NCBI RefSeq assembly: GCF_036825535.1
Contig: NZ_CP098812.1
Span: forward strand, 992,001-1,056,000
Source of the DNA: Parasalinivibrio latis
Lineage (GTDB): Bacteria > Pseudomonadota > Gammaproteobacteria > Enterobacterales > Vibrionaceae
DNA length: 64,000 nt
Reading direction: 5' to 3'
The translations under genes and the position numbers were made by a program. Shown here in pieces: positions 57,232-64,000 of the stretch. The notes below the pieces were generated by a model. That model was not told the origin of the DNA, made no database searches, and saw only the letters and a program-made list of their open reading frames with translations. Position 1 is the first letter of the stretch. Each line of letters starts with the position of its first letter.

Positions 57232-58428
57232 TTAGATAGCTGCCAGACGGGCAGTATCTTGTGCGATAACCAGCTCTTCGTTGGTTGAGATAACCATCGC
57301 CGGTACGCGGCTGTCAGCAGTAGTGATAACACCTTCACCGCCGAAACGAGCCTTCAGGTTAGCTTCGCTGTCAACTTCGACACCCAGCAGACCCAGACGG
57401 TTCAGAACCAGTTCACGGATTGGGGCAGAGTTTTCACCGATACCACCAGTGAAGGTGATTGCATCCAGACGGCCTTCCAGGCATGCAGTGTAAGAAGCAA
57501 CGTACTTAGCCAGACGGTGGCAGAATACGTTCATGGCACGGGTGGCTTCTTCTTTCTCACCGTAGTTGTCTTCAACGAAACGGCAGTCAGAAGTCACTTC
57601 AGTCAGACCCTGCAGGCCAGACTCTTTGGTCAGCATAGTGTTGATTTGCTCAACGCTGTAGCCCAGTGCATCGTGCAGGTGGAAGATGATTGCTGGATCG
57701 ATGTCACCAGAACGGGTACCCATTACCAGGCCTTCCAGAGGAGTCATACCCATAGAAGTGTCTACTGACTTACCGTTCTTGATAGCACAAACAGAAGCAC
57801 CGTTGCCCAGGTGGCAGTTGATGATGTTCAGTTCTTCAACTGGCTTGCCCAGACGCTCTGCAGCTTCTTGTGCAATGAAGAAGTGAGAAGTACCGTGCAT
57901 ACCGTAACGACGGATAGCATGCTCTTTGTACAGGCTGTATGGCAGCGCGTACAGGTATGCTTCTTCAGGCATAGTCTGGTGGAACGCGGTATCGAATACT
58001 GCAACGTTCTTCAGGCCAGGGAACGCAGCCATTGCAGCGTTGATGCCGATTACGTGTGCTGGGTTGTGCAGAGGTGCCAGAGTTGCACACTCTTCGATGC
58101 CCTTCAGCACATCTTCGTTGATCAGAGCAGAAGCAGTGAATTTCTCACCGCCGTGTACAACACGGTGACCGATAGCAGCCAGGCTCTCTTTCAGTTCAGG
58201 CTTAGAAGCCAGGATGGTGTCAACGATGAAGCTCAGAGCTTCCTGGTGTGCAGCGCCGGCACCCAGTTGTGCTTCGTGCTTACCGTCCAGCTTCCACTTG
58301 ATGCGTGCTTCAGGAAGGTGCAGGCATTCAGCCAGACCAGACAGGTGCTCTTCACCGTTTTGAGGATCAACAATGGCGAACTTCAGGGAAGAGCTGCCGC
58401 AGTTAAGAACAAGAACCAGATTCGACAT
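57232..58428 (-). CDS. ackA: Acetate kinase
   Basis: Makes ATP from acetyl phosphate in the cytoplasm and works with Pta in acetate excretion and assimilation. The 398-residue protein has LVLNCGSSSLKFAI (phosphate 1), the NPAHVIGI segment, VAVFDTAFHQTMPEEAYLYALP, the GMHGTSHFFI loop, NCHLGNGASVCAIKNGKSVDTSMGMTPLEGL and FTGGIGENSAPIREL. First gene of ackA-pta. The yfbV gene is divergent 440 bp away, the same order as in Vibrio and enteric bacteria. Confidence 0.97.
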   Translation of the reverse strand: MSNLVLVLNCGSSSLKFAIVDPQNGEEHLSGLAECLHLPEARIKWKLDGKHEAQLGAGAAHQEALSFIVDTILASKPELKESLAAIGHRVVHGGEKFTASALINEDVLKGIEECATLAPLHNPAHVIGINAAMAAFPGLKNVAVFDTAFHQTMPEEAYLYALPYSLYKEHAIRRYGMHGTSHFFIAQEAAERLGKPVEELNIINCHLGNGASVCAIKNGKSVDTSMGMTPLEGLVMGTRSGDIDPAIIFHLHDALGYSVEQINTMLTKESGLQGLTEVTSDCRFVEDNYGEKEEATRAMNVFCHRLAKYVASYTACLEGRLDAITFTGGIGENSAPIRELVLNRLGLLGVEVDSEANLKARFGGEGVITTADSRVPAMVISTNEELVIAQDTARLAAI

Positions 58429-58637
58429 TTGAGACTACCTATATCACTTAAGCAGAATTGCGTCTGAAACGGAAAAATAGACCAGAATTTACCGGACAAC
58501 TTTCCCATAAATAAAAAGGAACACCAGTTGCGTGGAGGCTTCTTCCCTGTGAGTTGAGTTTCCTTTATCTACCTGCAAAAGGTTGCGGTATGTCTCAATC
58601 CAAGCAACAATTGGTAAAGGTGCGCTAAGGATAGCGA

Positions 58638-58656
58638 TTGTTATCACAGATAACAA
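58638..58656. promoter_or_regulatory. Perfect palindrome in the ackA/yfbV intergenic
   Basis: TTGTTATC-ACA-GATAACAA (8+3+8) followed by a run of A. It lies about 210 bp upstream of both ackA and yfbV. The rest of the 58429-58868 gap is AT-rich and holds no gene I can support. A regulator site is plausible; none is identified. Confidence 0.4.
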
Positions 58657-58868
58657 AAAAATTTGCATCAAACTTGATTTAAATTAAACCAATTGCACCA
58701 TTTTTTTATACTTTATAAAAAAATTTGAGTGTGAATTCCCGTGGTAACAGATTTGGCTGCAGTTGCTTTGTCTAAAACAATGTGAATACCTGATAGGTGT
58801 TTTCGTCCAGGACACAGCCATTGTCCCAGTTACAACCTTTTTGCCACAAACGATGTAGGGGGAAGACC

Positions 58869-59315
58869 ATGAGCAAATCAATTTGGCAGACCTTCAGGGA
58901 CGGTCAGCAATACATGTCTGAGTGGCCAGTGAGGAAAGAGCTTGCGCCGATGTTCCCCGAAAACCGGGTGATCCGGGCAACGAACTTCGCCATCAAAGTG
59001 ATGCCTGCCGTCGCGGTCATCAGTGTGTTGATGCAAATGGTCTTCAATAACTATGACGCGATGCCGCAAGCCGTCGTTGTTGCCCTCTTTGCCCTAAGTA
59101 TGCCGCTTCAGGGCCTGTGGTGGCTTGGTCGCCGCCGCCAGACTAACCTTCCTCCTGCACTCGCTGGCTGGTACCGGGAATTGCACCAGAAAATCACCAG
59201 TGCCGGTTATGCGCTGCAACCTATTAAAAGCCAGCCACGTTACAAAGAGTTGGCGGTTACGTTAAACCGGGCTTTCAAGCAGCTTGACCGTACCACGCTG
59301 GAACGCTGGTTCTGA
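58869..59315 (+). CDS. yfbV: UPF0208 membrane protein YfbV
   Basis: Inner-membrane protein of 148 residues, with two adjacent spans (~45-90) and a C-terminal cytoplasmic part, YELAVTLNRAFKQLDRTTLERWF-like. The start ATG 58869 has AGGGGGA seven bases ahead. MSKSIWQTFRDGQQYMSEWPVRKELAPMFPENRVIRAT is the conserved N-terminus. In E. coli, YfbV influences chromosome macrodomain organisation near the terminus; no molecular function is established. Divergent from ackA. Confidence 0.93.
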   Translation: MSKSIWQTFRDGQQYMSEWPVRKELAPMFPENRVIRATNFAIKVMPAVAVISVLMQMVFNNYDAMPQAVVVALFALSMPLQGLWWLGRRRQTNLPPALAGWYRELHQKITSAGYALQPIKSQPRYKELAVTLNRAFKQLDRTTLERWF

Positions 59316-59350
59316 CATCAAACAGAGAAATATTAAACGAGATTGTTATA

Positions 59351-59376
59351 AAAAAGTCGGTTAATCCGGCTTTTTT
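59351..59376 (+). terminator. Terminator after yfbV
   Basis: Stem AAAAGTCGG/CCGGCTTTT with one G-U pair, TTAAT loop (59361-59365), then T-run; A-run before it also suits the opposing gene. Confidence 0.8.
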
Positions 59377-60304
59377 ACTTATGGCAGGTATATTTCCCGC
59401 TGTGGGGGCGCATAGCCTTGATTGCCCCACGCATTTCGTCATGACTGATATATTGCTCAGGCGGTGGAAGTACTTCGAGCCGATAGTCCGGGCTGGTTGC
59501 CGGAAGGGGGCTGTCTTTGGTTTCCGGAGTAATCATCACGATATTGAGTGACGGATCCAACCGGTGGATCCGGGCGGCGATGCCCAACCCTTCGCTGACA
59601 TGGAAGCGTCCGGCGATATGAAAAACTTTACCACCCGGCTCTTTTCGGGCCTGCCGGACGATACTCTCAGCCATGGTTTCATCCCAGGTAACCTGCGCGG
59701 CAAACTGCTTTTCAGACTGGTCTTTGCTGCCATGGTGCATGGAAGCCATAAACCGGGTTTTATAAGCGGACTCCGTGGTATCGACGTGTTTGGCTACAAA
59801 ACCCCGTTCTTTGGGTGTGAGCTTTTCGAGGTATGCCAACCCTTGCTGGCCAATGCAGCGAACAACTGATTTTGGGGCGTTGGCCGCGATGACATCTAAC
59901 TTGGCCGCTTTGGCAATCTCAACCAGAGGGCGGTAGTCGCTGGGATAGTTGTTCCAGGCATTTCCTTTGCTGATCAACGCCTGCTCCCCGATTTTCCCCT
60001 TGAGGTATTCATTGATTAACTCCTGCCTGTCGCGGCTGAATTGTTCCATGGATAACGACACACCAGGATAGGTGCCGGCCAGCGAGGAAAACAACTTTGC
60101 CTGGAATAAGTGCACACCGGCATGGCCATGCCATTCACCCACAAGGATGACGTCTGCATCGTGGAGTTTTTGTGTTATTTGGTCGATACCAAGCGCCTCT
60201 CCCTGAGGTGTCGTCAACCGGTAGTCGTAGAGCGTGGGGAGAGAGGCAGCCAGGGAAGGAAAAACGGTCATACCTAGCAGTAAAGCAGCAAAGGTTGTTT
60301 TCAT
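59375..60304 (-). CDS. ChaN-family haem-binding-like protein
   Basis: Exported protein of 309 residues from ATG 60304 (GGATGGAGC ahead), with a signal peptide ending SLAA-SLP. The ChaN/PF04187 fold is indicated by ADVILVGEWHGHAGVHLFQAKLF, VSLSMEQFSRDRQELINEYLKG, LDVIAANAPKSVVRCIGQQG, WDETMAESIVRQ and HIAGRFHVSEGLGIAAR. ChaN of Campylobacter is a haem-binding lipoprotein; here there is no lipobox, so it should be soluble in the periplasm. Function of the family is not firmly known. Monocistronic, upstream of rlmA's end on the same strand by 75 bp. Confidence 0.83.
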   Translation of the reverse strand: MKTTFAALLLGMTVFPSLAASLPTLYDYRLTTPQGEALGIDQITQKLHDADVILVGEWHGHAGVHLFQAKLFSSLAGTYPGVSLSMEQFSRDRQELINEYLKGKIGEQALISKGNAWNNYPSDYRPLVEIAKAAKLDVIAANAPKSVVRCIGQQGLAYLEKLTPKERGFVAKHVDTTESAYKTRFMASMHHGSKDQSEKQFAAQVTWDETMAESIVRQARKEPGGKVFHIAGRFHVSEGLGIAARIHRLDPSLNIVMITPETKDSPLPATSPDYRLEVLPPPEQYISHDEMRGAIKAMRPHSGKYTCHK

Positions 60305-60379
60305 TATTTGCTCCATCCTTGTTGAAAGGGCCAGTAAAAAACTGACCCTTGAGCGCAGATACCCTCAGTGTGGCACGCA

Positions 60380-61186
60380 TCAGTGCTTACGGTAGATCCT
60401 CAGCGTGAAATCGGCCTCGCAGTCAAATAACCCGGCATTTCGCACTGTCTCCCAGACTGTTTCTGACGCTCGCCATGCGAAAGGCGTCATTTGCAACAGC
60501 CATTCTGCCTGCTGTCCGGTCAGCTTCATCGGGTAATGCAGGTTTTCTTCGCTTTCCAGTGTGAACCCCGGCAGTGTTTCCGGCGGGATATCATGGAGGC
60601 GGACCTCATCATAGATTAGTCCCTTGAGCTGATAGAGGTGTCGTCCGGCCGGTGTCACCGTAACGAGGATGCCATTTTGCTTTACGACGCGGTTGAGCTC
60701 TTCGCCGTTGCAAGGTGCGTAGATGCGGACAACACCGTCCAAAGAATGATCCGGGAAAGGCAGGCGCTGGATGGATGCAACGGAGAAGTCACATCCAGGG
60801 TATCGCTTGGCGGCATAGCGGATCGCCGTTTTGGAGATATCCATCCCATATACAGTCGCATCAGCTAACTGAGAGGCGAAATAATGGGTGTAAAACCCTT
60901 CACCACAACCGATATCCAAAAGTGCTGCGCCGTTTTCAGGGAGGTTGTCTTTCAGGATCTTTGCCACGCCTTCACGCATTGGGTGGTAGTGGTTGCCTTC
61001 AAGGAATGCCCGGCGGGCCTGCATCATTTCCTTACTGTCACCCGGCTCTTTTGACCGTTTGTGCTGGACCGGCAATAGGTTAACGTAGCCTTCTTTGGCA
61101 ATATCAAACTGATGACGGTTTTCACAGCGAAGTGTGTTTGATTCCTGGCTCAATGGAGCCTGACAGAGGGGACACAGGTAAGTCAT
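60380..61186 (-). CDS. rlmA: 23S rRNA (guanine(745)-N1)-methyltransferase RlmA
   Basis: Modifies G745 of 23S rRNA using S-adenosylmethionine. An N-terminal zinc finger, Cys5-x2-Cys8-x12-Cys21-x3-His25 (LCPLCQAPL...LRCENRHQF), is followed by the FDIAKEGYVNLLPVQHKRSKEPGDSKEMMQARRAFLEG segment typical of RlmA, then the Rossmann methyltransferase with LLDIGCGEGFYTHYF as motif I, VYGMDISKTAIRYAAKRY as motif II and VRIYAPCN. Length 268 is as in E. coli. Confidence 0.95.
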   Translation of the reverse strand: MTYLCPLCQAPLSQESNTLRCENRHQFDIAKEGYVNLLPVQHKRSKEPGDSKEMMQARRAFLEGNHYHPMREGVAKILKDNLPENGAALLDIGCGEGFYTHYFASQLADATVYGMDISKTAIRYAAKRYPGCDFSVASIQRLPFPDHSLDGVVRIYAPCNGEELNRVVKQNGILVTVTPAGRHLYQLKGLIYDEVRLHDIPPETLPGFTLESEENLHYPMKLTGQQAEWLLQMTPFAWRASETVWETVRNAGLFDCEADFTLRIYRKH

Positions 61187-61404
61187 GTATAGAGTCCGGA
61201 TGCTTTGGGTGGCCTAAGGCTAACGGCAAGTGGTGTGATGCGCAACCGAATCAAGTAAAGAGAAAAATGTGAACCGTGTCGAGATAGCGAAATAAGTCCG
61301 GGATTTCCGGTCTTATTGAGAATTAAAGCAATAAGAGCGGTAAGGTGTTTCGTGTACCATTGCGGAAAATTTCATATTTTTCATATGGTTGTTTCGAGGC
61401 TGTT

Positions 61405-63048
61405 ATGCGAGCTTTTAGTGCTCTATCATTCAGAAAAAAACTATTCCTCCCCGTTATCCTTGTCAGCTCGGTTTTCCTTTCTGTGCTGGCTGTCTCATAC
61501 CATTCTTTCCAGAAACAAACTGAAGCTACTGAACTGCTCAACCTGAAGGTCCGTCCGGTGATAGACAACCTGGAAGATGCTTACCGGGATTTATATCAGG
61601 TAATGGCCTCCGGACAGGCGCTGATTGCCAATGGTTTTACACCAGCGAACGTAAAGCAGCAGCAGTTTGAATTTGAAGACAATGCGCCAAAAATCATGCC
61701 GCGTCTGCAGTCTGTCCAGACACTGGTCGATGCCGGAATTATTGATGCTTCCTATCGTGGAAAGCTGGATAAGCTCGTTATTGATGCTGAGGAGTGGACA
61801 TCGAAGATTGGCCAGATGGTGAATTCACCTACCACTGCCCGGTCTTTCTATATGAAGAATCACGTTGCGCTGGAGCAGGACTTTGCTTCCCTACGCAGCC
61901 AACTCAAGGTATTGAGAGGCCAGGTAGACAATGCCTCCAAGGCAATCAGCCAGGAGATTGAAGCATCAACCCTATTGGCTGAGAGAACAATTATTGGCGG
62001 TTCGGTGCTGGCGTTGCTGGTGGCAGTTGCAGGAAGCCTGGTGTTAAGCCGTTTACTTCTTGCCCCGTTGAAAGAGATGGGAGCTGCATTGAATGATATC
62101 GCATCCGGGGATGGGGATTTGACCCACCGTCTGGACGTGACCACGTCGGATGAAATTGGCCAACTTGGTGAGTCATTTAACCTGTTTGTTGCGAAAATCC
62201 ATGCCAGCATTAAAGACGTTGTAGCGGCATCTGAGGAAGTTCGCCAACAGTCAGAGCAAATGTACGCGGCACTGAATAACTGTGTACGCGATTCAAAGAG
62301 CCAGCAGCGAGAGAGTGACCAGGTAGCTGCTGCCATCCAGGAAATGAGCGCCAGCAGTGAGCAAATCAGCCAGAATGCAGACGATGCAGCCGGTGCGACC
62401 CAGAAAGCCAATGATGAAATTGGGCAGGCTCAGGAAAGTGTTGTTGGTGCGGTTTCTTCAATGGATACCCTGCTGGCAACTATTGGCCAGTCCCAGGAAA
62501 TGATTGGTGCGCTTAACAGTGATGTAGAGAGCATTGCCTCTATTATTGATGTTATCCGAGGTATTGCTGAGCAAACCAACCTGCTGGCACTGAATGCCGC
62601 CATTGAGGCTGCCCGTGCCGGGGAGCAGGGTAGGGGCTTTGCAGTCGTCGCAGATGAGGTGCGTAACCTTGCCAACAAGACCCAGCAGAGCACCACAGAA
62701 ATACAGGACATGATTGGCCGCTTGCAGGAAGGTACCCGCCGTGTGGTTTCTGCCATGGATGAAAGTGCCGAAGCCAGTTCGGAAACCGTTCAGCAGGTGC
62801 AGCAGACGTCTGATTACCTGAGTGAAGTCACCGGCCTTATCGAACGTATTAACGAAATGAACAGCCAGGTGGCAACAGCCTCTTCCCAGCAGAACCTTGT
62901 TTCTGAAGATATCAACCGCAACATCCACAGTGTTGCAGAGAACAGCCTGCGGGTTCTTGAAAACCTTGAAGATATGGCGCGGGCCTGTAGCAACCTGTCT
63001 GATCGCAGCCTCCAGTTGGACAAGGTTGTCGGCAGTTTCAAAGTGTAA
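61405..63048 (+). CDS. Methyl-accepting chemotaxis protein with helical-bundle sensor
   Basis: Membrane chemoreceptor of 547 residues; ATG 61405 (GAGG ahead) is chosen over the upstream frame start at 61345. Span 1 (~13-33), an all-helical periplasmic domain (~35-190) with no Cache features, span 2 (~195-215), HAMP with SGDGDLTHRL, and a cytoplasmic coiled coil with GIAEQTNLLALNAAIEAARAG at the tip. No CheR-tethering pentapeptide at the end (VGSFKV). The periplasmic part resembles four-helix-bundle sensors, which respond to small organic acids or amino acids; its ligand is unknown. Monocistronic. Confidence 0.92.
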   Translation: MRAFSALSFRKKLFLPVILVSSVFLSVLAVSYHSFQKQTEATELLNLKVRPVIDNLEDAYRDLYQVMASGQALIANGFTPANVKQQQFEFEDNAPKIMPRLQSVQTLVDAGIIDASYRGKLDKLVIDAEEWTSKIGQMVNSPTTARSFYMKNHVALEQDFASLRSQLKVLRGQVDNASKAISQEIEASTLLAERTIIGGSVLALLVAVAGSLVLSRLLLAPLKEMGAALNDIASGDGDLTHRLDVTTSDEIGQLGESFNLFVAKIHASIKDVVAASEEVRQQSEQMYAALNNCVRDSKSQQRESDQVAAAIQEMSASSEQISQNADDAAGATQKANDEIGQAQESVVGAVSSMDTLLATIGQSQEMIGALNSDVESIASIIDVIRGIAEQTNLLALNAAIEAARAGEQGRGFAVVADEVRNLANKTQQSTTEIQDMIGRLQEGTRRVVSAMDESAEASSETVQQVQQTSDYLSEVTGLIERINEMNSQVATASSQQNLVSEDINRNIHSVAENSLRVLENLEDMARACSNLSDRSLQLDKVVGSFKV

Positions 63049-63073
63049 CCTGACGCCGGTGACGGTACTGACA

Positions 63074-63139
63074 ATGGCCCTGAAGGGGCCGTTTTTGCCT
63101 GGGCCTGTGAAAAAATTGCCGCATCCGGGATGCGGCAAA
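63074..63139 (+). terminator. Terminator and second palindrome after chemoreceptor
   Basis: GGCCC-TGAAG-GGGCC then GTTTTT (63076-63096) is a compact terminator. A nearly perfect 11-bp palindrome (TTGCCGCATCC/GGATGCGGCAA, 63117-63139) follows, without a T-run. Confidence 0.75.
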
Positions 63140-63276
63140 CAGGTTTGTAAAGCGGAAGGAAAATTTACTTAAAGCTCAAATTTGCAATTAGTGCAGACCT
63201 ACAACGCTGCACGGGTCAACATCATTACGGCAGAGTCATACCTGTTGGAAAGAACCACTAATCCAACGTCCAGGTA

Positions 63277-63432
63277 TCAGTAAAAACTTCCATCGTCTTT
63301 TTTCATCTGGCATTCAGGTGCTTCAGACCCTTCGGGACACTCCTTCTTCTCGTCACCTCCGGTAGTTGTAGCGAAAGCCATTCCGGAAAACATCACAAAT
63401 AAAGCCAACATCATTGTTTTGAGCATTGTCAT
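63277..63432 (-). CDS. Small secreted acidic protein
   Basis: A 51-residue ORF from ATG 63432, preceded by the strong double site GGAGAAGGAG. The first ~21 residues (MTMLKTMMLALFVMFSGMAFA) are a signal peptide, leaving a ~30-residue acidic peptide with two cysteines (KKECPEGSEAPECQMKKDD) that could form one disulfide. No lipobox is present. Function unrecognised. A terminator on its minus-strand upstream side (63566-63590) separates it from the ABC transporter gene. Confidence 0.65.
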   Translation of the reverse strand: MTMLKTMMLALFVMFSGMAFATTTGGDEKKECPEGSEAPECQMKKDDGSFY

Positions 63433-63560
63433 TGCGAATCTCCTTCTCCTTATCGAGGGGAATAGTGAGTCTGAGTTACGCTGCAGCATGCATAGGGTTG
63501 CTAAAATTAGGTGCGAAATTGTTAGCTGAACGTAATATTCGTGTTAGAGGTGTGCAGATA

Positions 63561-63590
63561 AAAAAGCCGGGTCACAGTACCCGGCAAAAA
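63561..63590. terminator. Bidirectional terminator downstream of the ABC ATPase
   Basis: Stem GCCGGGT/ACCCGGC (63566-63572 with 63579-63585), 6-nt loop, A-runs on both sides of the plus strand that give a T-run for the minus-strand ABC gene. Confidence 0.82.
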
Positions 63591-63620
63591 ATGACCAGCA
63601 ATTGGTCGTTGGCAAAACGG

Positions 63621-64000
63621 TTAGCGAGCTATTTCGACCACTTCCTCCCGGGTAATGGAGAGAGATACTGAATCCCCTGGTTTGAGGTGCGAAGTTCCGC
63701 GTCGGTGGGCATCATCGGCAAGTAGCAGGGTATTTCCGACATCAACGCCATAGCGGACGATATGGCCAAGGAACTCTCTGTGCCGGATTTTTCCTTCCAG
63801 CCGGATGGCTGAACCTGCTGAGTTTTGATTAACCAGGATACTCTGGGGCCTGAACAGCAGGGTCATTGGCCCATGGTGATTGGTGTGGTAATCAAAGGTA
63901 ATTCCATTGTCACTGATAAACATGGAGCCTTGTTCAACAGTTGATACCGTGCCGGACAACAGGTTTGCGGAACCGAGGAAGTCTGCCACGAACCGGTTGG
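63621..64000 (-). CDS. ABC-transporter ATP-binding protein, C-terminal part
   Basis: Only the last ~126 residues are in the window; the frame is open through base 64000. NRFVADFLGSANLL is the conserved junction after the nucleotide-binding domain in CUT1/FbpC/PotA-type ATPases. The remainder is a TOBE domain: MTLLFRPQSILVNQNSAGSAIRLEGKIRHREFLGHIVRYGVDVGNTLLLADDAHRRG. No Walker motifs are visible because they lie upstream. Candidates are iron(III), thiamine, spermidine or phosphonate importers; the substrate cannot be told from this fragment. Confidence 0.85.
   Translation of the reverse strand, partial: NRFVADFLGSANLLSGTVSTVEQGSMFISDNGITFDYHTNHHGPMTLLFRPQSILVNQNSAGSAIRLEGKIRHREFLGHIVRYGVDVGNTLLLADDAHRRGTSHLKPGDSVSLSITREEVVEIAR

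Noticed and set aside
62458..63138. 226-codon minus-strand ORF opposite the third chemoreceptor
   Set aside because: Shadow of the conserved signalling domain; the same kind of antisense ORF appears opposite the other chemoreceptors.

Overview
The window is a contiguous piece of chromosome from a marine gammaproteobacterium, most likely of the Vibrionaceae (Photobacterium/Grimontia/Enterovibrio-like; the genus cannot be fixed by eye). Pointers are the lipoprotein 5'-nucleotidase, the yfbV-ackA-pta block, the tesA/ybbA/ybbP divergon, three methyl-accepting chemotaxis proteins, a CueR/CopA copper module, MetJ and ArgR operators of gamma-proteobacterial type, and a long tandem tRNA-Pro array. 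Base composition looks close to 50% GC, and no insertion sequence, prophage or CRISPR array was seen.

Layout. 1-6.2 kb: end of kdsA, then a divergent pair of an AgaR-like DeoR regulator and a large secreted family-31 glycosidase with four discoidin-type (CBM32) modules and one NPCBM-like module. 6.2-14.5 kb: a dCache chemoreceptor, a MetJ-controlled NhaC-type transporter (probable methionine carrier), a 5'-nucleotidase, two LysE-type exporters flanking the tRNA-editing protein YbaK, SmrA and a tiny DUF3149 membrane protein. 14.7-16.0 kb: seven identical tRNA-Pro(TGG) genes in tandem, mixed with two chimeric pseudo-tRNAs and a 3' tRNA remnant. 16.2-18.6 kb: a peptide transporter and a TraB/GumN protein. 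18.7-23.1 kb: a copper operon (copA, a 29-residue ORF, an HMA-like protein, a DUF411 protein) read from a textbook MerR-type promoter, with cueR divergent. 23.2-28.4 kb: a b-type cytochrome, the artPIQM arginine importer with tandem ARG boxes and a sensorless chemoreceptor. 28.4-36.7 kb: cnoX/ybbN, a short-chain dehydrogenase, tesA, ybbA-ybbP, an epimerase-like protein and an EAL phosphodiesterase.

36.9-39.2 kb: an overlapping operon of two DUF1538 membrane proteins, a PII-like protein and a CBS-pair protein. It looks like a two-subunit transporter with its own nucleotide sensors. 39.2-42.5 kb: a SelW-like protein, two tandem TauE/SafE permeases and an AraC-family regulator. 42.6-47.1 kb: the most notable locus, a five-gene reductive dehalogenase operon: rdhA (Tat signal and two [4Fe-4S] motifs), rdhB (membrane anchor), a TPR protein, an RdhC/NosR-like flavoprotein with polyferredoxin-type cysteines, and a small single-span protein. 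It implies respiratory or detoxifying reduction of organohalides.

47.3-54.8 kb: metNIQ under a MetJ operator, a divergent TRAP importer (dctPQM), a broken Doc toxin gene beside its still-open antitoxin gene, and another LysE exporter. 54.9-59.4 kb: pta, ackA, yfbV. 59.4-64 kb: a ChaN-like protein, rlmA, a third chemoreceptor, a small secreted protein and the end of an ABC-transporter ATPase gene that runs off the window.
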